DNA of 64,000 nucleotides from Rheinheimera riviphila (GCF_004005945.1 NZ_SACS01000018.1:38414-102413), one strand, 5' to 3'; numbered from the stretch's first letter, positions 25,285 through 36,121 are shown. Program-made: numbers and translations. Notes: generated from the letters alone by a model not told the origin.

Positions 25285-27054
25285 CTAGTTGTGATAAATC
25301 CGCAGCTGCCACGGCGCAATGGTGGCGGCAGCAGCAGGGTCAGCCTGTTCAGTCCACACCAACTGATAACTACTATCCGGCAACTGGGCGGCGGTTAAGA
25401 TCTGCGGTTCCGCCGACAGATTCAGCACAAATACCGTGCTTTTGCCGTTTAGTTGCCGGGTGATTTGCAGCAACTTGCCCGAGGCATCGGCAGTGGCTTG
25501 ATATTCACCAGCTACACCTAACTCCGACCGCTGTTTTTTCAGCTGGATCAGTGTTTTATACAAGGACCACAACGAAGTGGCTTGTTGCTGCTGTTCGGCA
25601 ACGGTCAGTCCACCTGACAGCTGCGCCGCTAAAAACGGCTGCCACCAAGCGGTACCTTGTTGCGGCGGGAATAAATCGGCTGATTCGACCCAGGATTTAA
25701 CCGCCGTGGTAAAACCGGCCTGTGCGGATTTGTCCCATAACATTGGTGCGCGGCGCTGAATATGTTCGGCGTCCGAAGCCTGGGTTAAACCAATTTCTTC
25801 ACCGTAATACAAATATGTGCTGCCGGGGGATGCGAACAACATCGCCGCTGCCAGCTTGGCTTTTTGCTGATCGCCTTTGAGTTGCCAGCCAATCCGCGGC
25901 TGATCATGATTGGTGATAAAGGGGCTGAAATAACCCATCGGCACCCCCGCGTCGATGCGCTGCTGATAGTTTTTTTGCAGTTCATGCTGTGGCGCCGCGC
26001 CATCGTTAGACGCTACTGCCGCATCTTGCATAGTGCCAAATTCCGCTTTGACGCCACCATCGCTTTGCAACAACGCCAGCACTTTATAGCCAAAATCAAA
26101 ATCAAAACCGGCGTCCAGCGCTTTGCCATCACCATAATATTTGGCGGCGACCGGCAAATCAGCCCAGGCTTCGCCGACTAACATGGCGTCAGGTTGAATC
26201 GAGCGCACATAAGCGCTGAAATCTTGCCAGTAGGCGATAGTTCCGGCGGTATCGGCCTGCCCGTCAGGCCCATTTTCAATGGCGTAGCGCACTGCATCTA
26301 ACCGAAAACCGGCCACGCCTTTATCCAGCCAGAATTTGGCCATTTTTTTCATTTCTGCCACTACATCCGGGTGCGTCAGATTGAGATCTGGCTGCGAGCC
26401 ACCAAAAGCGGCGTAATAATAAGCTTTGCGGGTCGGGTTAAAGTGCCAAACCACTTTTGGATCCACTTTGCTGGCGTCCCAGGCCGGGCCCCAGCCATCA
26501 GTCGGTAAATCGTCGCGCCAGATAAAATAGTCTTTGTATGGTGCTTCACCGGCAGCCGAGCGTTTAAACCAGTCGTGTTGGTCGGAGATATGGTTAATCA
26601 CTAAGTCGAGGATAATCCGGATATTTTTAGCTTTGGCGTCCTGCACCAGCGCTTCAAAATCGGCCATGCTGCCGTAATCGGCTTCGACTTTATAAAACTC
26701 GGTGAAGTCGTAACCATGGTAAGAAGGGGCTTCAAAGATCGGCGTTAACCACAACGCATCAACGCCAAGGTCTTGTAAATACGGAATTTTGGCGCGGATG
26801 CCGTTAAAGTCGCCATGACCATCGGCGTTGGAGTCGGCAAAGCTACGTGGCCAGATTTCATAAAACACCGCGTCTTGCCACCAGGCTTTGCCGGGTTGGG
26901 TTTGTTGAACTGGATCAGCCTTTGCGGTGGCCGTTTCAGCCGCGACTGCGGGTTTTGAAGTGGCTGGCGCTGGTTTTTCGGCGGCAGGCTGACAAGCGCC
27001 CACTAACAGCGCTATCGATAACGACAGCGGTTTTAACAAATATGAAAGTTGCAT
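25285..27054 (-). CDS. GH13 alpha-amylase family lipoprotein
   Basis: 589-aa secreted glycoside hydrolase anchored as a lipoprotein (signal peptide, lipobox VGAC, then an Ala/Pro/Thr-rich linker). The (beta/alpha)8 domain begins AWWQDAVFYEIWPRSFADSN. Conserved GH13 regions are DLVINH, GFRLDAVRY (nucleophile Asp), MLVGEAW (acid/base Glu) and FITNHDQPR (third Asp). It resembles alpha-glucosidase / oligo-1,6-glucosidase types more than endo-amylases. ATG 27054 gives the signal peptide, with AGGA upstream. Likely takes part in maltodextrin use at the cell surface; no transporter or regulator gene is adjacent. Confidence 0.92.
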   Translation of the reverse strand: MQLSYLLKPLSLSIALLVGACQPAAEKPAPATSKPAVAAETATAKADPVQQTQPGKAWWQDAVFYEIWPRSFADSNADGHGDFNGIRAKIPYLQDLGVDALWLTPIFEAPSYHGYDFTEFYKVEADYGSMADFEALVQDAKAKNIRIILDLVINHISDQHDWFKRSAAGEAPYKDYFIWRDDLPTDGWGPAWDASKVDPKVVWHFNPTRKAYYYAAFGGSQPDLNLTHPDVVAEMKKMAKFWLDKGVAGFRLDAVRYAIENGPDGQADTAGTIAYWQDFSAYVRSIQPDAMLVGEAWADLPVAAKYYGDGKALDAGFDFDFGYKVLALLQSDGGVKAEFGTMQDAAVASNDGAAPQHELQKNYQQRIDAGVPMGYFSPFITNHDQPRIGWQLKGDQQKAKLAAAMLFASPGSTYLYYGEEIGLTQASDAEHIQRRAPMLWDKSAQAGFTTAVKSWVESADLFPPQQGTAWWQPFLAAQLSGGLTVAEQQQQATSLWSLYKTLIQLKKQRSELGVAGEYQATADASGKLLQITRQLNGKSTVFVLNLSAEPQILTAAQLPDSSYQLVWTEQADPAAAATIAPWQLRIYHN

Positions 27055-27188
27055 CGTCTTGATCCTGTTGTGATTATGCCAGCGCAGATGCAACTGGCTT
27101 TATTATCACCACAGCTTAGACCAATTACCCTTTACAACAACAGTGCTTGCATACGTTTGCAATGCTCTGCCTTTCCTTACAGGTAGGG

Positions 27189-27315
27189 TATACCCTAAAT
27201 CATTGGAGTTGCAGCTAGGCGACGAGTAAGCGAGACCCCAGGAACATAGCTGTCTATGTGACTGGGGCGAACGAGCGAAGTCAACAACGCTGCAGCTTCA
27301 AGGATGACGGGTATA
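27189..27315 (+). repeat. ERIC (IRU) element, full length 127 bp
   Basis: Bounded by TATACCC and GGGTATA, with the conserved core hairpin CCCCAG-GA-ACATAG / CTATGT-GA-CTGGGG and the ERIC-type end CTGCAGCTTCAAGGATGACGG. Length is exactly that of the enterobacterial consensus (127 bp, from memory). The right end overlaps the 3' end of the Rid gene. Confidence 0.9.
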
Positions 27316-27669
27316 GGCCGTCACTTTAATCTCAATCCGCCACGCCGGATTGGCCAATCGCGCTTCAACTGTGGCGCGGGCCGGTGCCTGACCTGGCGCA
27401 ATCCAGCTATCCCAGGCGATATTCATACCGGTGTAATCGGCCATATCGGCCAGATAAATCACTGTATCCACCACGGCAGTTTTATCGGTGCCACACTCTG
27501 CTAACAGCGTATCTAGCTGTGCCAGCACGTCTTTGGTTTGCGCCACAATATCGCCGCCGGTGTGCTCTGGCACCATACCGGCACAGAAAATAAAACCACC
27601 GGCGATCACCGCTTCTGAATATCGATTACCTGGTAACACACGTTTTATGGTCATGCTGTTGTTAGTCAA
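27298..27669 (-). CDS. Rid/YjgF family enamine/imine deaminase
   Basis: 123-aa RidA-superfamily protein that hydrolyses reactive enamine/imine intermediates such as those made by IlvA. The C-terminal region AWDSWIAPGQAPARATVEARLANPAWRIEIKV carries the conserved arginine (PARATVEA) and EIKVTAY strand. I chose TTG 27669, seven bases after GGAG, over the ATG at 27654 which has no site. The last six codons and stop (Y-T-R-H-P-stop) are read from the end of the ERIC element. A terminator of the upstream gene overlaps its 5' region. Confidence 0.88.
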   Translation of the reverse strand: MTNNSMTIKRVLPGNRYSEAVIAGGFIFCAGMVPEHTGGDIVAQTKDVLAQLDTLLAECGTDKTAVVDTVIYLADMADYTGMNIAWDSWIAPGQAPARATVEARLANPAWRIEIKVTAYTRHP

Positions 27670-27680
27670 AGTAAGGCTCC

Positions 27681-27706
27681 AAAAAAACGCCGCGCATTGG
27701 CGCGGC
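27681..27706 (-). terminator. Rho-independent terminator of yggN-like gene
   Basis: On the minus strand GCCGCGC-CAAT-GCGCGGC followed by GTTTTTTT: 7-bp GC stem and seven T. It lies 40 bp after the YggN-like stop and just before the Rid ribosome site. Confidence 0.9.
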
Positions 27707-27746
27707 AAAATGTGGTTGGGAGCTTAACTGTTTTCAAACAAACTGG

Positions 27747-28565
27747 CTATTCGGTCTGACCTGCTGATTTTTTCAGCGGATTTTTGATGCCTTCTTTGGT
27801 GGTATCAATTAAGTCGTAAGCGGCCATTTGTGGCACTGCGACCTGAATTTGACGCTCCAACAGATCAAGCTGCTGTAAATTGTGGCAAATCACTTTGCCC
27901 CGTTGTTCCAGCGCATCACCGCGGCTTTCCATTTCCACTTCAATTTCATTGCCGAAGGTTTCCATTTTTTTGCCGAATTTTTCCATCCGCTGCTCAAAAT
28001 TGCCTTCGCCCTGCATCATCGCCTGGCCCATCGTCATCATCACCGCGCCGGTCAATTGTGCAATAGATTGCTCCATCGCCTGTTCAAACTCGGCGGCGAG
28101 CTGGCCATCGGCTTGATTGATATGACTGCCGTTAATCCGAATTTCGTCGCCGTTTGAAATCACCAGATGATCGATTTTGGTTTTCAGACCACCCAATGCC
28201 TGATCAACAGAGCTTTTCAGCTGGCTGTTATCAACCCCAAAACCGGCAACGACTTTACCAACTGCATCAGAGGCCAGTTGCAAAGCTTCACCCACCAGCA
28301 ACACCGTTTCTTTACTTTGTTGGCGCAGGCCAGACTGATATTGCTGCAAAGCAGCGGTGGTTTTGGCGTCGGTACTGACTTTTTTATTGTCGAGCCATAA
28401 CTGGCCATCGGCATTGATGCGCCACAACTGTTTTTCCGAGCGCTCTAAATGCACGCTGGTTGGGGCAATTACTAAATCATCTTTAAACTGGAGAGAACAA
28501 TTGTCAGCAGCAGCGGCTGACAGGGACAAGGAGGATAACAGGGCGGTAGCGATCAGCGTTTTCAT
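27747..28565 (-). CDS. yggN: YggN family (DUF2884) periplasmic protein
   Basis: 272-aa protein with signal peptide (MKTLIATALLSSLSLSAAAA) and the DUF2884 pattern: CSLQFKDDLVIAPTSVHLER, LWRINADGQLWLDNKKV, a long methionine-rich helix (AVMMTMGQAMMQGEG) and a C-terminal CHNLQQLDLLERQIQ segment. ATG 28565 has AGAAGGA upstream. Function unknown; monocistronic and followed by a strong terminator. Confidence 0.88.
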   Translation of the reverse strand: MKTLIATALLSSLSLSAAAADNCSLQFKDDLVIAPTSVHLERSEKQLWRINADGQLWLDNKKVSTDAKTTAALQQYQSGLRQQSKETVLLVGEALQLASDAVGKVVAGFGVDNSQLKSSVDQALGGLKTKIDHLVISNGDEIRINGSHINQADGQLAAEFEQAMEQSIAQLTGAVMMTMGQAMMQGEGNFEQRMEKFGKKMETFGNEIEVEMESRGDALEQRGKVICHNLQQLDLLERQIQVAVPQMAAYDLIDTTKEGIKNPLKKSAGQTE

Positions 28566-28884
28566 GTTCGAATTCCTTCTGTGGTTGATAAGCTGGCAAC
28601 GCAAAGGCTGTGCCACTGTATTAAATCTTTGTTTTTAAATAACATTCAGCAAGTGAACCTTTCATGAACACTATCTAATGTAGTGGCAAATGCTAAATAG
28701 TAGTCAGAATCGCCTTAATTTGCTGTGCCCATTGTTGTCTGTAGCCCAGCACCACTAAGTCAAACACTATGTCAGACTTTGCCATCTATATAACTAATTT
28801 GCATAAGCCGGAAAGATCGATTCTTTCAGATTTATCCATATAGACGGCTAAAATGCAGGCAATTGATTAGAAATAGGTGTTGTT
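28566..28884. promoter_or_regulatory. cysJIH promoter region
   Basis: 320-bp divergent gap before cysJ. It holds the inverted repeat GAAAGA-TCGAT-TCTTTC (28811-28827) and TAAAAT (28849-28854), a fair -10 element about 35 bp before the cysJ ATG. CysB would be the expected activator, but its sites are too degenerate to assign by eye. Confidence 0.4.
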
Positions 28885-30693
28885 ATGCTTCTGGCTTCAC
28901 TGACTGCACAAGCGAGCCCGCTGAGTGCGCAGCAAGTTAAAGATTTACAGGCGCTGGTCAGCCAGCTTAATCCAATCCAGCAAGCCTGGGTTAGTGGTTA
29001 TCTGGCGGCGGCAGCGCAATTTGCCGGCCAAAGCGCGGGCACAGTGGCCGCAACGCAAGTGGCAGAAGCCTCAACGCTGACCATTTTATACGCCTCGCAA
29101 ACCGGCAACGCCAAAGCCGTCGCCAGCAAGATTAAAGCTGCCGCGGAAAGCAAAGGTTTTGCCGTGGCTTTTAGCGATATTGCCAGTTATAAAACCACTG
29201 CGCTGGTGAAGGAAAAATTCCTGATCATCGTCGCATCTACTTATGGTGAAGGCGAACCGCCGGAATCGGCGGTCAGTTTCCACAAATTCTTATTTGGCAA
29301 AAAGGCCCCGCAGTTGCCACAACTGCAGTATGCAGTGTTGGGTTTGGGCGATAGCTCTTATGAATTTTTCTGCCAGACCGCCGTTGATTTTGATACCAAA
29401 CTGGCCACTTTAGGCGCCAAACGGCTGCACCCAGCTGCGTTACTGGACGTCGATTACGACGCACAAGCGAGCGAATGGCAACAACAAGCTTTGACCCAGT
29501 TCGAGCCGCTGTTAAAGGCCGCCAATTCAGCACCATCAGCGCAAGTGATTGCCTGGCCAGGTGCCACCGACGGCCATCATAGTTTGTACAACAAACAACA
29601 TCCGCTGCAGGCAGAATTGTCGGTCAATCAAAAAATCACCGGTCGTGATTCGACCAAAGATGTGCGCCATATCGAAATTTCGTTAGCGGATTCTGGCCTG
29701 ACCTATCAGCCGGGCGATGCGCTGGGTGTGTATTTCCACAACGATCCGGCTTTGGTCAGCGCCATTTTAGCCGCCACCGGTATTGCCGCTGACAGCAAAG
29801 TTCAGTTTGATGGCGCTGAGCATACGGTGCAGCAACTACTGACCGAACAGCTGGAATTAACCCAGTCCTACCCGTCTTTTGTTGAAAAATACGCAGCGGC
29901 CACTGGCAATGCCAAGTTGCAACAACTGGCTACTGATAAAACGGCGTTACGCGAATTTTTAGCCCAGCATCAAACCGCCGATGTGGTGTTGCAATATCCG
30001 GGTTCATTAAGCGCGCAGCAGTTGGTCGACAGTCTGCGTAAACAACAACCACGCTTATATTCAATTGCATCGAGCCAGGCTGAAGTCGGCGAAGAAGTGC
30101 ATTTAACTGTGGGTGTAGTGCGTTTTGATAGCTTTGGTCAAACTCATTTAGGCGGTGCATCAGGCTTTTTGGCCGAGCGGTTAGCCGAAGGCCAGCAAGT
30201 AAAAGTATTTGTTGAACACAATGACAATTTCCGCCTGCCGAACCACGATACACCGGTGATTATGATTGGCCCGGGCACCGGTATTGCGCCGTTCCGGGCT
30301 TTCCTGCAAGAACGCGATAACGCGGGTGCGACTGGTCAAAACTGGTTGTTCTTCGGTAACCCGCATTTCACCCAGGATTTCTTGTATCAGGTGGAACTAC
30401 AGGATTATTTAAAACGTGGGGTGCTGAGCAAACTGGATGTGGCTTTTAGCCGTGATCAAGCGCAAAAAGTCTATGTGCAGGATAAACTGTTAAGTAAAGG
30501 CGCTGAAGTGTGGTCCTGGTTAGAACAAGGCGCGCATCTGTATATCTGCGGTGATGGCAGCAAAATGGCTAAAGACGTGCATCAGGCATTGCTGCAAATT
30601 GCGCAAACTCATGGCGGTCTGAATGATGAAGCTGCCGGCGACTATTTCGAACAACTGCGTGAATCTAAACGTTATCAGAAGGATGTGTATTAA
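28885..30693 (+). CDS. cysJ: sulfite reductase flavoprotein alpha subunit
   Basis: 602-aa diflavin subunit (E. coli 599) that passes NADPH electrons to CysI. FMN-binding flavodoxin domain at about residues 65-200 ([30 protein letters not shown]), then the FAD domain (RLYSIASSQ) and NADPH domain ([31 protein letters not shown]). C-terminal aromatic end RYQKDVY is as expected. The stop overlaps the cysI start (TAATG). Confidence 0.98.
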   Translation: MLLASLTAQASPLSAQQVKDLQALVSQLNPIQQAWVSGYLAAAAQFAGQSAGTVAATQVAEASTLTILYASQTGNAKAVASKIKAAAESKGFAVAFSDIASYKTTALVKEKFLIIVASTYGEGEPPESAVSFHKFLFGKKAPQLPQLQYAVLGLGDSSYEFFCQTAVDFDTKLATLGAKRLHPAALLDVDYDAQASEWQQQALTQFEPLLKAANSAPSAQVIAWPGATDGHHSLYNKQHPLQAELSVNQKITGRDSTKDVRHIEISLADSGLTYQPGDALGVYFHNDPALVSAILAATGIAADSKVQFDGAEHTVQQLLTEQLELTQSYPSFVEKYAAATGNAKLQQLATDKTALREFLAQHQTADVVLQYPGSLSAQQLVDSLRKQQPRLYSIASSQAEVGEEVHLTVGVVRFDSFGQTHLGGASGFLAERLAEGQQVKVFVEHNDNFRLPNHDTPVIMIGPGTGIAPFRAFLQERDNAGATGQNWLFFGNPHFTQDFLYQVELQDYLKRGVLSKLDVAFSRDQAQKVYVQDKLLSKGAEVWSWLEQGAHLYICGDGSKMAKDVHQALLQIAQTHGGLNDEAAGDYFEQLRESKRYQKDVY

Positions 30694-32429
30694 TGACAAC
30701 GCCCCAGCAGCCAACACAGCACTCAATTAACCCTGAGCTACAAGTTCAGGGTGCGCTGTCTGATAACGAGCGGTTAAAAGCCGAAAGCCATCATTTACGC
30801 GGCACTATTACTACCGATTTAAAAGACGAAATTACCGGCGGTTTTACCGGCGATAACTTCTTATTGGTACGTTTTCACGGCATGTATCAGCAGGATGACC
30901 GCGATATCCGCGCCGAACGCGCCGAGCAAAAACTAGAACCGCTGCACAATGTGATGTTACGGGCGCGGATGCCAGGCGGCATCATTACCCCAACGCAGTG
31001 GCTGGCGATCGACAAATTCGCCACTGAAAAAACCATGTACGGCAGTATCCGTTTAACCACCCGGCAGACTTTCCAGTTCCACGGTGTGTTTAAGCCAAAC
31101 ATCAAACCGATGCATCAAATGCTCAACAGCATCGGCATTGATTCGATTGCCACAGCCGGTGATGTGAACCGCAACGTGCTGTGTACCTCGAATCCGGTGG
31201 AATCGGTATTGCACCAGCAGGCTTATCAGTGGGCGGTGAAAATTTCTGAGCATCTGCTGCCAAAAACCCGTGCTTATGCCGAGATTTGGCTGGATGAAGA
31301 AAAGGTAGAGACGACCGAAACTGAACCTGTGTTGGGCGATACTTATCTGCCGCGTAAGTTTAAAACCACAGTAGTTATTCCGCCGCATAACGATATTGAC
31401 GTGCATGCCAACGACTTAAACTTTGTCGCTATTGCCGAAAACGGCCAGTTAGTGGGCTTTAACGTGTTGGTCGGTGGTGGTCTCGCCATGACCCACGGCG
31501 ATAAAGGTACTTACCCACGCCGCGCCGAAGACTTTGGCTTTATCGGCCTCGAACATGTATTAAAAGTCGCCGAACATGTAGTGACTGTGCAGCGTGATTA
31601 TGGCGACCGCGTGAACCGCAAAAACGCCAAAACCAAATACACCATCGACCGCATCGGTGTCGACACCTTTAAACAGGAAGTGGAAGCGCGCATTGGAGTG
31701 AAGTTTCAGCCAAGCCGTCCTTATGAATTTACCCATCGCGGCGACCGCTTTGGTTGGGTCGAAGGCATTGATGGCAAACACCATTTAACGCTGTTTATCG
31801 AAAACGGCCGTTTGCTGGATTATCCGGGCAAACCGCTGAAAACCGGCGTGTCGGAAATTGCCAAAATCCACAAAGGTGACTTCCGAATGACGGCGAATCA
31901 GAATCTGATTATCGCCGGTGTTGCTGTCGAAGACAAAGCGCAGATTGAGGCGATTGCCCGTAGCCATGGGTTGATTGAAGACTCGGTGACCGAACAACGT
32001 AAAAATTCAATGGCCTGTGTGTCACTGCCAACTTGTCCGTTGGCGATGGCGGAAGCCGAGCGTTATTTACCGACGTTGGTGACGCATGTGGAAGGCATTC
32101 TGGCAAAACACGGTGTGGCAGACGACCATATTATTCTGCGGGTGGTTGGTTGCCCGAATGGTTGTGGTCGCGCCATGTTGGCCGAAGCCGGTTTAGTTGG
32201 CCGTGGTCCTGGCAAATACAACCTGTATTTGGGTGGCAACACCGCCGGTACCCGTATTCCAAAACTGTACTTGGATAACGTCGCCGAAGCAGAAATTCTG
32301 GCCGCGCTGGATGGCCTGATTGGCCGTTGGTCGGTTGAACGTCAAAGCGGCGAATGTTTTGGTGATTTTGTGATCCGGGTTGGCGTGGTGGCTGAAGTGA
32401 AAGTCAGCAAAACCGATTTTCATGCCTGA
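30693..32429 (+). CDS. cysI: sulfite reductase hemoprotein beta subunit
   Basis: 578-aa siroheme / 4Fe-4S subunit reducing sulfite to sulfide. The substrate-binding region [12 protein letters not shown] and the cluster cysteines [17 protein letters not shown] and [13 protein letters not shown] are all present. Translationally coupled to cysJ. Depends on siroheme from CysG (encoded at 37.6 kb). Confidence 0.98.
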   Translation: MTTPQQPTQHSINPELQVQGALSDNERLKAESHHLRGTITTDLKDEITGGFTGDNFLLVRFHGMYQQDDRDIRAERAEQKLEPLHNVMLRARMPGGIITPTQWLAIDKFATEKTMYGSIRLTTRQTFQFHGVFKPNIKPMHQMLNSIGIDSIATAGDVNRNVLCTSNPVESVLHQQAYQWAVKISEHLLPKTRAYAEIWLDEEKVETTETEPVLGDTYLPRKFKTTVVIPPHNDIDVHANDLNFVAIAENGQLVGFNVLVGGGLAMTHGDKGTYPRRAEDFGFIGLEHVLKVAEHVVTVQRDYGDRVNRKNAKTKYTIDRIGVDTFKQEVEARIGVKFQPSRPYEFTHRGDRFGWVEGIDGKHHLTLFIENGRLLDYPGKPLKTGVSEIAKIHKGDFRMTANQNLIIAGVAVEDKAQIEAIARSHGLIEDSVTEQRKNSMACVSLPTCPLAMAEAERYLPTLVTHVEGILAKHGVADDHIILRVVGCPNGCGRAMLAEAGLVGRGPGKYNLYLGGNTAGTRIPKLYLDNVAEAEILAALDGLIGRWSVERQSGECFGDFVIRVGVVAEVKVSKTDFHA

Positions 32430-32478
32430 TTTGAATCTCTGATTTACATAGCAAAACAAAGGCTGGAGTTTTAACACA

Positions 32479-33213
32479 ATGAGTTATCAGCAGTTATTGC
32501 AATTGGAGCCTGCCGCACAGCAGCAGGCGCTACTGGAACTGAACCAACTGCTTGCGCCCTTAACCGCGCAGCAGCGCATTGAGTTTGCGCTGAAAGAACT
32601 GCCTGGCAACCATATGTTAAGTTCCAGCTTTGGCATTCAGGCGGCGGTGATGTTACATCTTTGCACCAGCGTCAAAGCCGATCTGCCAGTGGTGTTAACC
32701 GACACCGGTTATTTGTTCCCGGAAACTTATCGCTTTATTGATGAGCTGACCGCCAGGCTGCAGCTGAATCTCAAAGTCTATCGCAGTGACTTAAGTCCGG
32801 CCTGGCAGGAAGCCCGTTTTGGCCAGCTGTGGACCAGCGCCGAAGGCCTGAAACAATACAATCAGCTGAATAAAGTAGAACCAATGGTACGGGCGCAACA
32901 CGAACTGGCGGTACAAAGCTGGTTCAGCGGCCTGCGCCGTAGCCAAAGTTCGACCCGCGCCGATACGCCGATTGTCAGTGTGCAACGCGATGTGGTGAAG
33001 TTCTGCCCTATCGTCGAGTGGAGCAATAAAGACATTCATTATTACCTGCAAAACAATAACTTACCTTATCACCCGTTATGGGAGCAGGGTTATGTCTCAG
33101 TCGGTGACACCCACTCCAGCCGTCCGTTGGAATTTGGCATGACCGAAGAAGAAACCCGCTTTAACGGCATGGGCCGCGAGTGTGGGTTGCATGTGGCAGG
33201 GGATGGGATCTAG
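32479..33213 (+). CDS. cysH: PAPS reductase
   Basis: 244-aa phosphoadenylylsulfate reductase using thioredoxin. The PP-loop region is [20 protein letters not shown] contact LRRSQSSTR, and the catalytic cysteine is in the C-terminal RECGLH motif. The two CC pairs of APS reductases are absent, so PAPS is the substrate, matching the presence of cysC. 49 bp after cysI, third gene of cysJIH. Confidence 0.97.
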   Translation: MSYQQLLQLEPAAQQQALLELNQLLAPLTAQQRIEFALKELPGNHMLSSSFGIQAAVMLHLCTSVKADLPVVLTDTGYLFPETYRFIDELTARLQLNLKVYRSDLSPAWQEARFGQLWTSAEGLKQYNQLNKVEPMVRAQHELAVQSWFSGLRRSQSSTRADTPIVSVQRDVVKFCPIVEWSNKDIHYYLQNNNLPYHPLWEQGYVSVGDTHSSRPLEFGMTEEETRFNGMGRECGLHVAGDGI

Positions 33214-33316
33214 CTAAAAAGTATTGCGTTAAATATTTGCAAAATTTAAAAACTTTTTTCAAACATGCTTCGACCAAGCCAGCAGATCACCTACCCATCT
33301 GCTTTGGAAGAAATGT

Positions 33317-34723
33317 ATGTTTGCCAAAAATTTGTTTCGTTCGACCCTGTTGTTAAGTGTTTGTCTAATGCCGTTTGCGAGCACCGCCAACACTCCCGCA
33401 GTGCAGGTGAAAGTGAAGCCCAACAGCCAAGCTGCTGAAAATACTGAAAAATTCACCCCAACCCAGCTCAAACAAGATTTACAAAGCCTACGGGCTTTTA
33501 TCGACGCCACCCATCCTGACATCAGTCATTCGGCCTCGCCGCAGCAGCTTGAACAAGCCTTTGCCAGCATTGAAAACAGCCTGACCAAACCGATGACCGC
33601 CAACGAATTCTGGCATCAGACTGCGAAGCTGAATCCGTTGTTTAATGACGCACATTGGTCGGTGAATCTGCCGGAAGCCGATAGCGATATGCAGCAATTG
33701 ATCAAAAAAACCGGCGGCCTGTTTCCGCTGGAAGTGCATCTGCGGCCCGACGGCGAGCTGACCGTGCTGGCGCTGGCCGGTGGCGGCGAGACGCCATGGC
33801 GGGGTGCCACTATTGAAAGTATTAATGGCGTACTGGCGCCGGTGCTTAGCCGTCAGTTGTTAACACTGCGCCATGGCGATACCCCGCTGAACCGCGCCAA
33901 CTTATTGGGGCCATCTTTTCAGCTGTATTACGCCAGTGTATTTGGCACGCCGACCGAATTCACCCTGCAGTTAAAACAAAACGACCAATTAATAACGGCG
34001 GTACTTCCGGCGAGCAAACAGGCTGCCGTCATTGGCAAAACCAGCAACAAATTCGCTGATAATTTCAGTTATCGCGCACTGAATGCCAACACCGCCTATC
34101 TGGAACTCGGTACTTTTTACTGGCCGGAAGAACAGGAGATTGGCAGTTTTACCAAAGAAGCCTTTGCCAAAATCCAACAATCCGGCGCAACAACGCTGAT
34201 TATTGATGTGCGCGAAAATCGCGGTGGTAATGATTCGGCCTGGATTGATCATCTGATGCCCTATCTGGCGGACCAGCCCTTCCGGGTCGGCTCGCACAGT
34301 AAAAAGAAGGTGATCGCCAGCCGCGCTAGTGTCACCGAACCGGCCGGTCTGGTGATTGAAAGCGAATTTAAAACCTGGTACCAACCGCAACTAACCAACC
34401 CACTTCGTTTCCAGGGAAAAGTGGTGGTGCTGACCGGACGGCGCACTTACTCGTCAGCGGTGCAATTTAGCAATGTGATGCAGGATTTTAGTTTTGCCAC
34501 GCTGGCCGGTGAAGGCAGTTATGTCCGATCGCGCAGCACCGGTGGCGTGCAATTTATTGCTTTGCCACACAGTAAGTTAGACATCATCGTGCCAAGGTTT
34601 TGGGCTGCCAGACCACAAGGCGGTTTTACCGAACAACTGCAAACCCCGGACTGGCTGATGCCGGATGATGTCACAGCACCAGAAGCCCTGGTGCAGGCGG
34701 TCGCAGCACGCTTACAGCCTTAG
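33317..34723 (+). CDS. S41-like secreted peptidase
   Basis: 468-aa exported protein (signal peptide ending ASTANT). The N-terminal helical part is followed by a PDZ-like region and a tail-specific-protease core: TTLIIDVRENRGGNDSAW, then VVVLTGRRTYSSAVQFSN, where the second Ser-Ser pair matches the S41 nucleophile region. Family S41 enzymes cleave C-termini, but many of this subclass have unknown substrates. Not obviously related to the sulfur genes around it. Convergent with the TPR lipoprotein gene, 13 bp apart. Confidence 0.82.
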   Translation: MFAKNLFRSTLLLSVCLMPFASTANTPAVQVKVKPNSQAAENTEKFTPTQLKQDLQSLRAFIDATHPDISHSASPQQLEQAFASIENSLTKPMTANEFWHQTAKLNPLFNDAHWSVNLPEADSDMQQLIKKTGGLFPLEVHLRPDGELTVLALAGGGETPWRGATIESINGVLAPVLSRQLLTLRHGDTPLNRANLLGPSFQLYYASVFGTPTEFTLQLKQNDQLITAVLPASKQAAVIGKTSNKFADNFSYRALNANTAYLELGTFYWPEEQEIGSFTKEAFAKIQQSGATTLIIDVRENRGGNDSAWIDHLMPYLADQPFRVGSHSKKKVIASRASVTEPAGLVIESEFKTWYQPQLTNPLRFQGKVVVLTGRRTYSSAVQFSNVMQDFSFATLAGEGSYVRSRSTGGVQFIALPHSKLDIIVPRFWAARPQGGFTEQLQTPDWLMPDDVTAPEALVQAVAARLQP

Positions 34724-34736
34724 ACAACGCGCCTTT

Positions 34737-35927
34737 TCAATGCACCGTCATGTGTTCCAGCGCTTGCAGTTTCGCCTGATACATCTGGCGGTTGGCGGGA
34801 TCGTAGCTATATTGCAACGCCTCGTGTAACGCACGTCTGGCAGATTCGGGCTGGCCAAGCTGAAATTGCAGTTTGGCCAGCGCCAGGTTGGCTTTGTGCA
34901 GATAAGGTACTTTTTTCAGTAATTTTTCATAATAAAAAACCGCATCGGCAGCTTTGTGGTCTTGCTCCGCCTGATAAGCCAGATAAAACCAGACATACGG
35001 ATTATCGTCGTCCACCCGGCGCAGTTGCTTGTTGAGCTTGTCAATCAATGACTGGTCTTTCATTTGGGCTGCCAGCACCAGGTAATTGCTCGCCAAAGTG
35101 ACAGGTTGAGACGAATAACGCATACCGAACTCATACCACTGCTGCGCCGCCAGCAAATCGCCTTTGCGTCGGTACAAAATCGCAATCAGATTGATGCTCG
35201 CACTGTAGTAAGGATCGAGCCACAGGGCTGCTTTGCTTAGCCAGTACGCTTGATCCAAATCACCAGCCAACAATGCATCGGCCGCCAAATTGTTATAAAT
35301 CATCGCTTCAAAATGGCGGTTTTCCAGCATAGCGCCTAGCCGATCTAAGCGACCAGGAAAATAATCAACCCCGATAGCCGAACGTTGCAACAGCATCATC
35401 CCCTCTTCTTTCGGCTGGCTTTGTTCGAACAAATAACTTCGCACATGCGCCGAACTCAGCACAATATTGGCGGAAAAATCCAGCACCGGTTCGGCATAAC
35501 TGGCGCGATACCCCACTTCGATATCCACGACCTGCGCCAGCGCAGTCACCAACAACGCCAGCGAAATGCAATTACCGGTCAGATTGGCCATGGTGACGCT
35601 GGCCATGGTGTTTTTACCTTCGTAGTTAAAGTTCACCAGATGATGTTCAAGATACCGATACAACCGCTGGTGCGGCGCCAGATGTTGCTGCGCCGGCGCG
35701 TTAAAAAATGTCAGAAAATGCTGTTGTTGGGCGGCAGTGAGCCGGTAAAAATCGCTGGTAGTTGGTAGCTGAACTTGTTGACCGGCAGGTGGCGCAAACC
35801 AATGCTCGCTGGTCGCAGGCAAAACCGGTGCGGTGGCAGTTGTGACAGAGTGCCGGGCGCAGCTGCTCAGCAGCAACGCGCAACACAACAGCAGCAGGGT
35901 GTTCAACCAACTGGTTGGTCTAGCCAT
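34737..35927 (-). CDS. TPR lipoprotein with transglutaminase-like N-domain
   Basis: 396-aa lipoprotein: signal MARPTSWLNTLLLLCCALLL, lipobox LSSC. The middle part has TGNCISLALLVTALAQVVDI, like the Cys-containing start of transglutaminase-like domains, followed later by AHVRSY. The C-terminal half is TPRs (YSASINLIAILYRRKGDLLAAQQW; ALHEALQYSYDPAN). Start at 35927 is chosen for AAGG 8 nt upstream and for a proper signal peptide. Function unknown, possibly a structural envelope protein. Confidence 0.72.
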   Translation of the reverse strand: MARPTSWLNTLLLLCCALLLSSCARHSVTTATAPVLPATSEHWFAPPAGQQVQLPTTSDFYRLTAAQQQHFLTFFNAPAQQHLAPHQRLYRYLEHHLVNFNYEGKNTMASVTMANLTGNCISLALLVTALAQVVDIEVGYRASYAEPVLDFSANIVLSSAHVRSYLFEQSQPKEEGMMLLQRSAIGVDYFPGRLDRLGAMLENRHFEAMIYNNLAADALLAGDLDQAYWLSKAALWLDPYYSASINLIAILYRRKGDLLAAQQWYEFGMRYSSQPVTLASNYLVLAAQMKDQSLIDKLNKQLRRVDDDNPYVWFYLAYQAEQDHKAADAVFYYEKLLKKVPYLHKANLALAKLQFQLGQPESARRALHEALQYSYDPANRQMYQAKLQALEHMTVH

Positions 35928-36121
35928 TTTCAAAGCCTTTCGCATCATCCATCGCCTTTTCTAAAAATATCATCACGTTCTGATAACCTTGATAACAGAA
36001 ATGCACCATCAGGCTCCAGTCATTTTTGCCCTGAATGCGACAAAAAATGCGCCGGACTCTGGTTGCCAGCTATGACCTTTACCGGCACAATCGGGCGCAG
36101 GGAAAAACAAGGCAACTCAAC

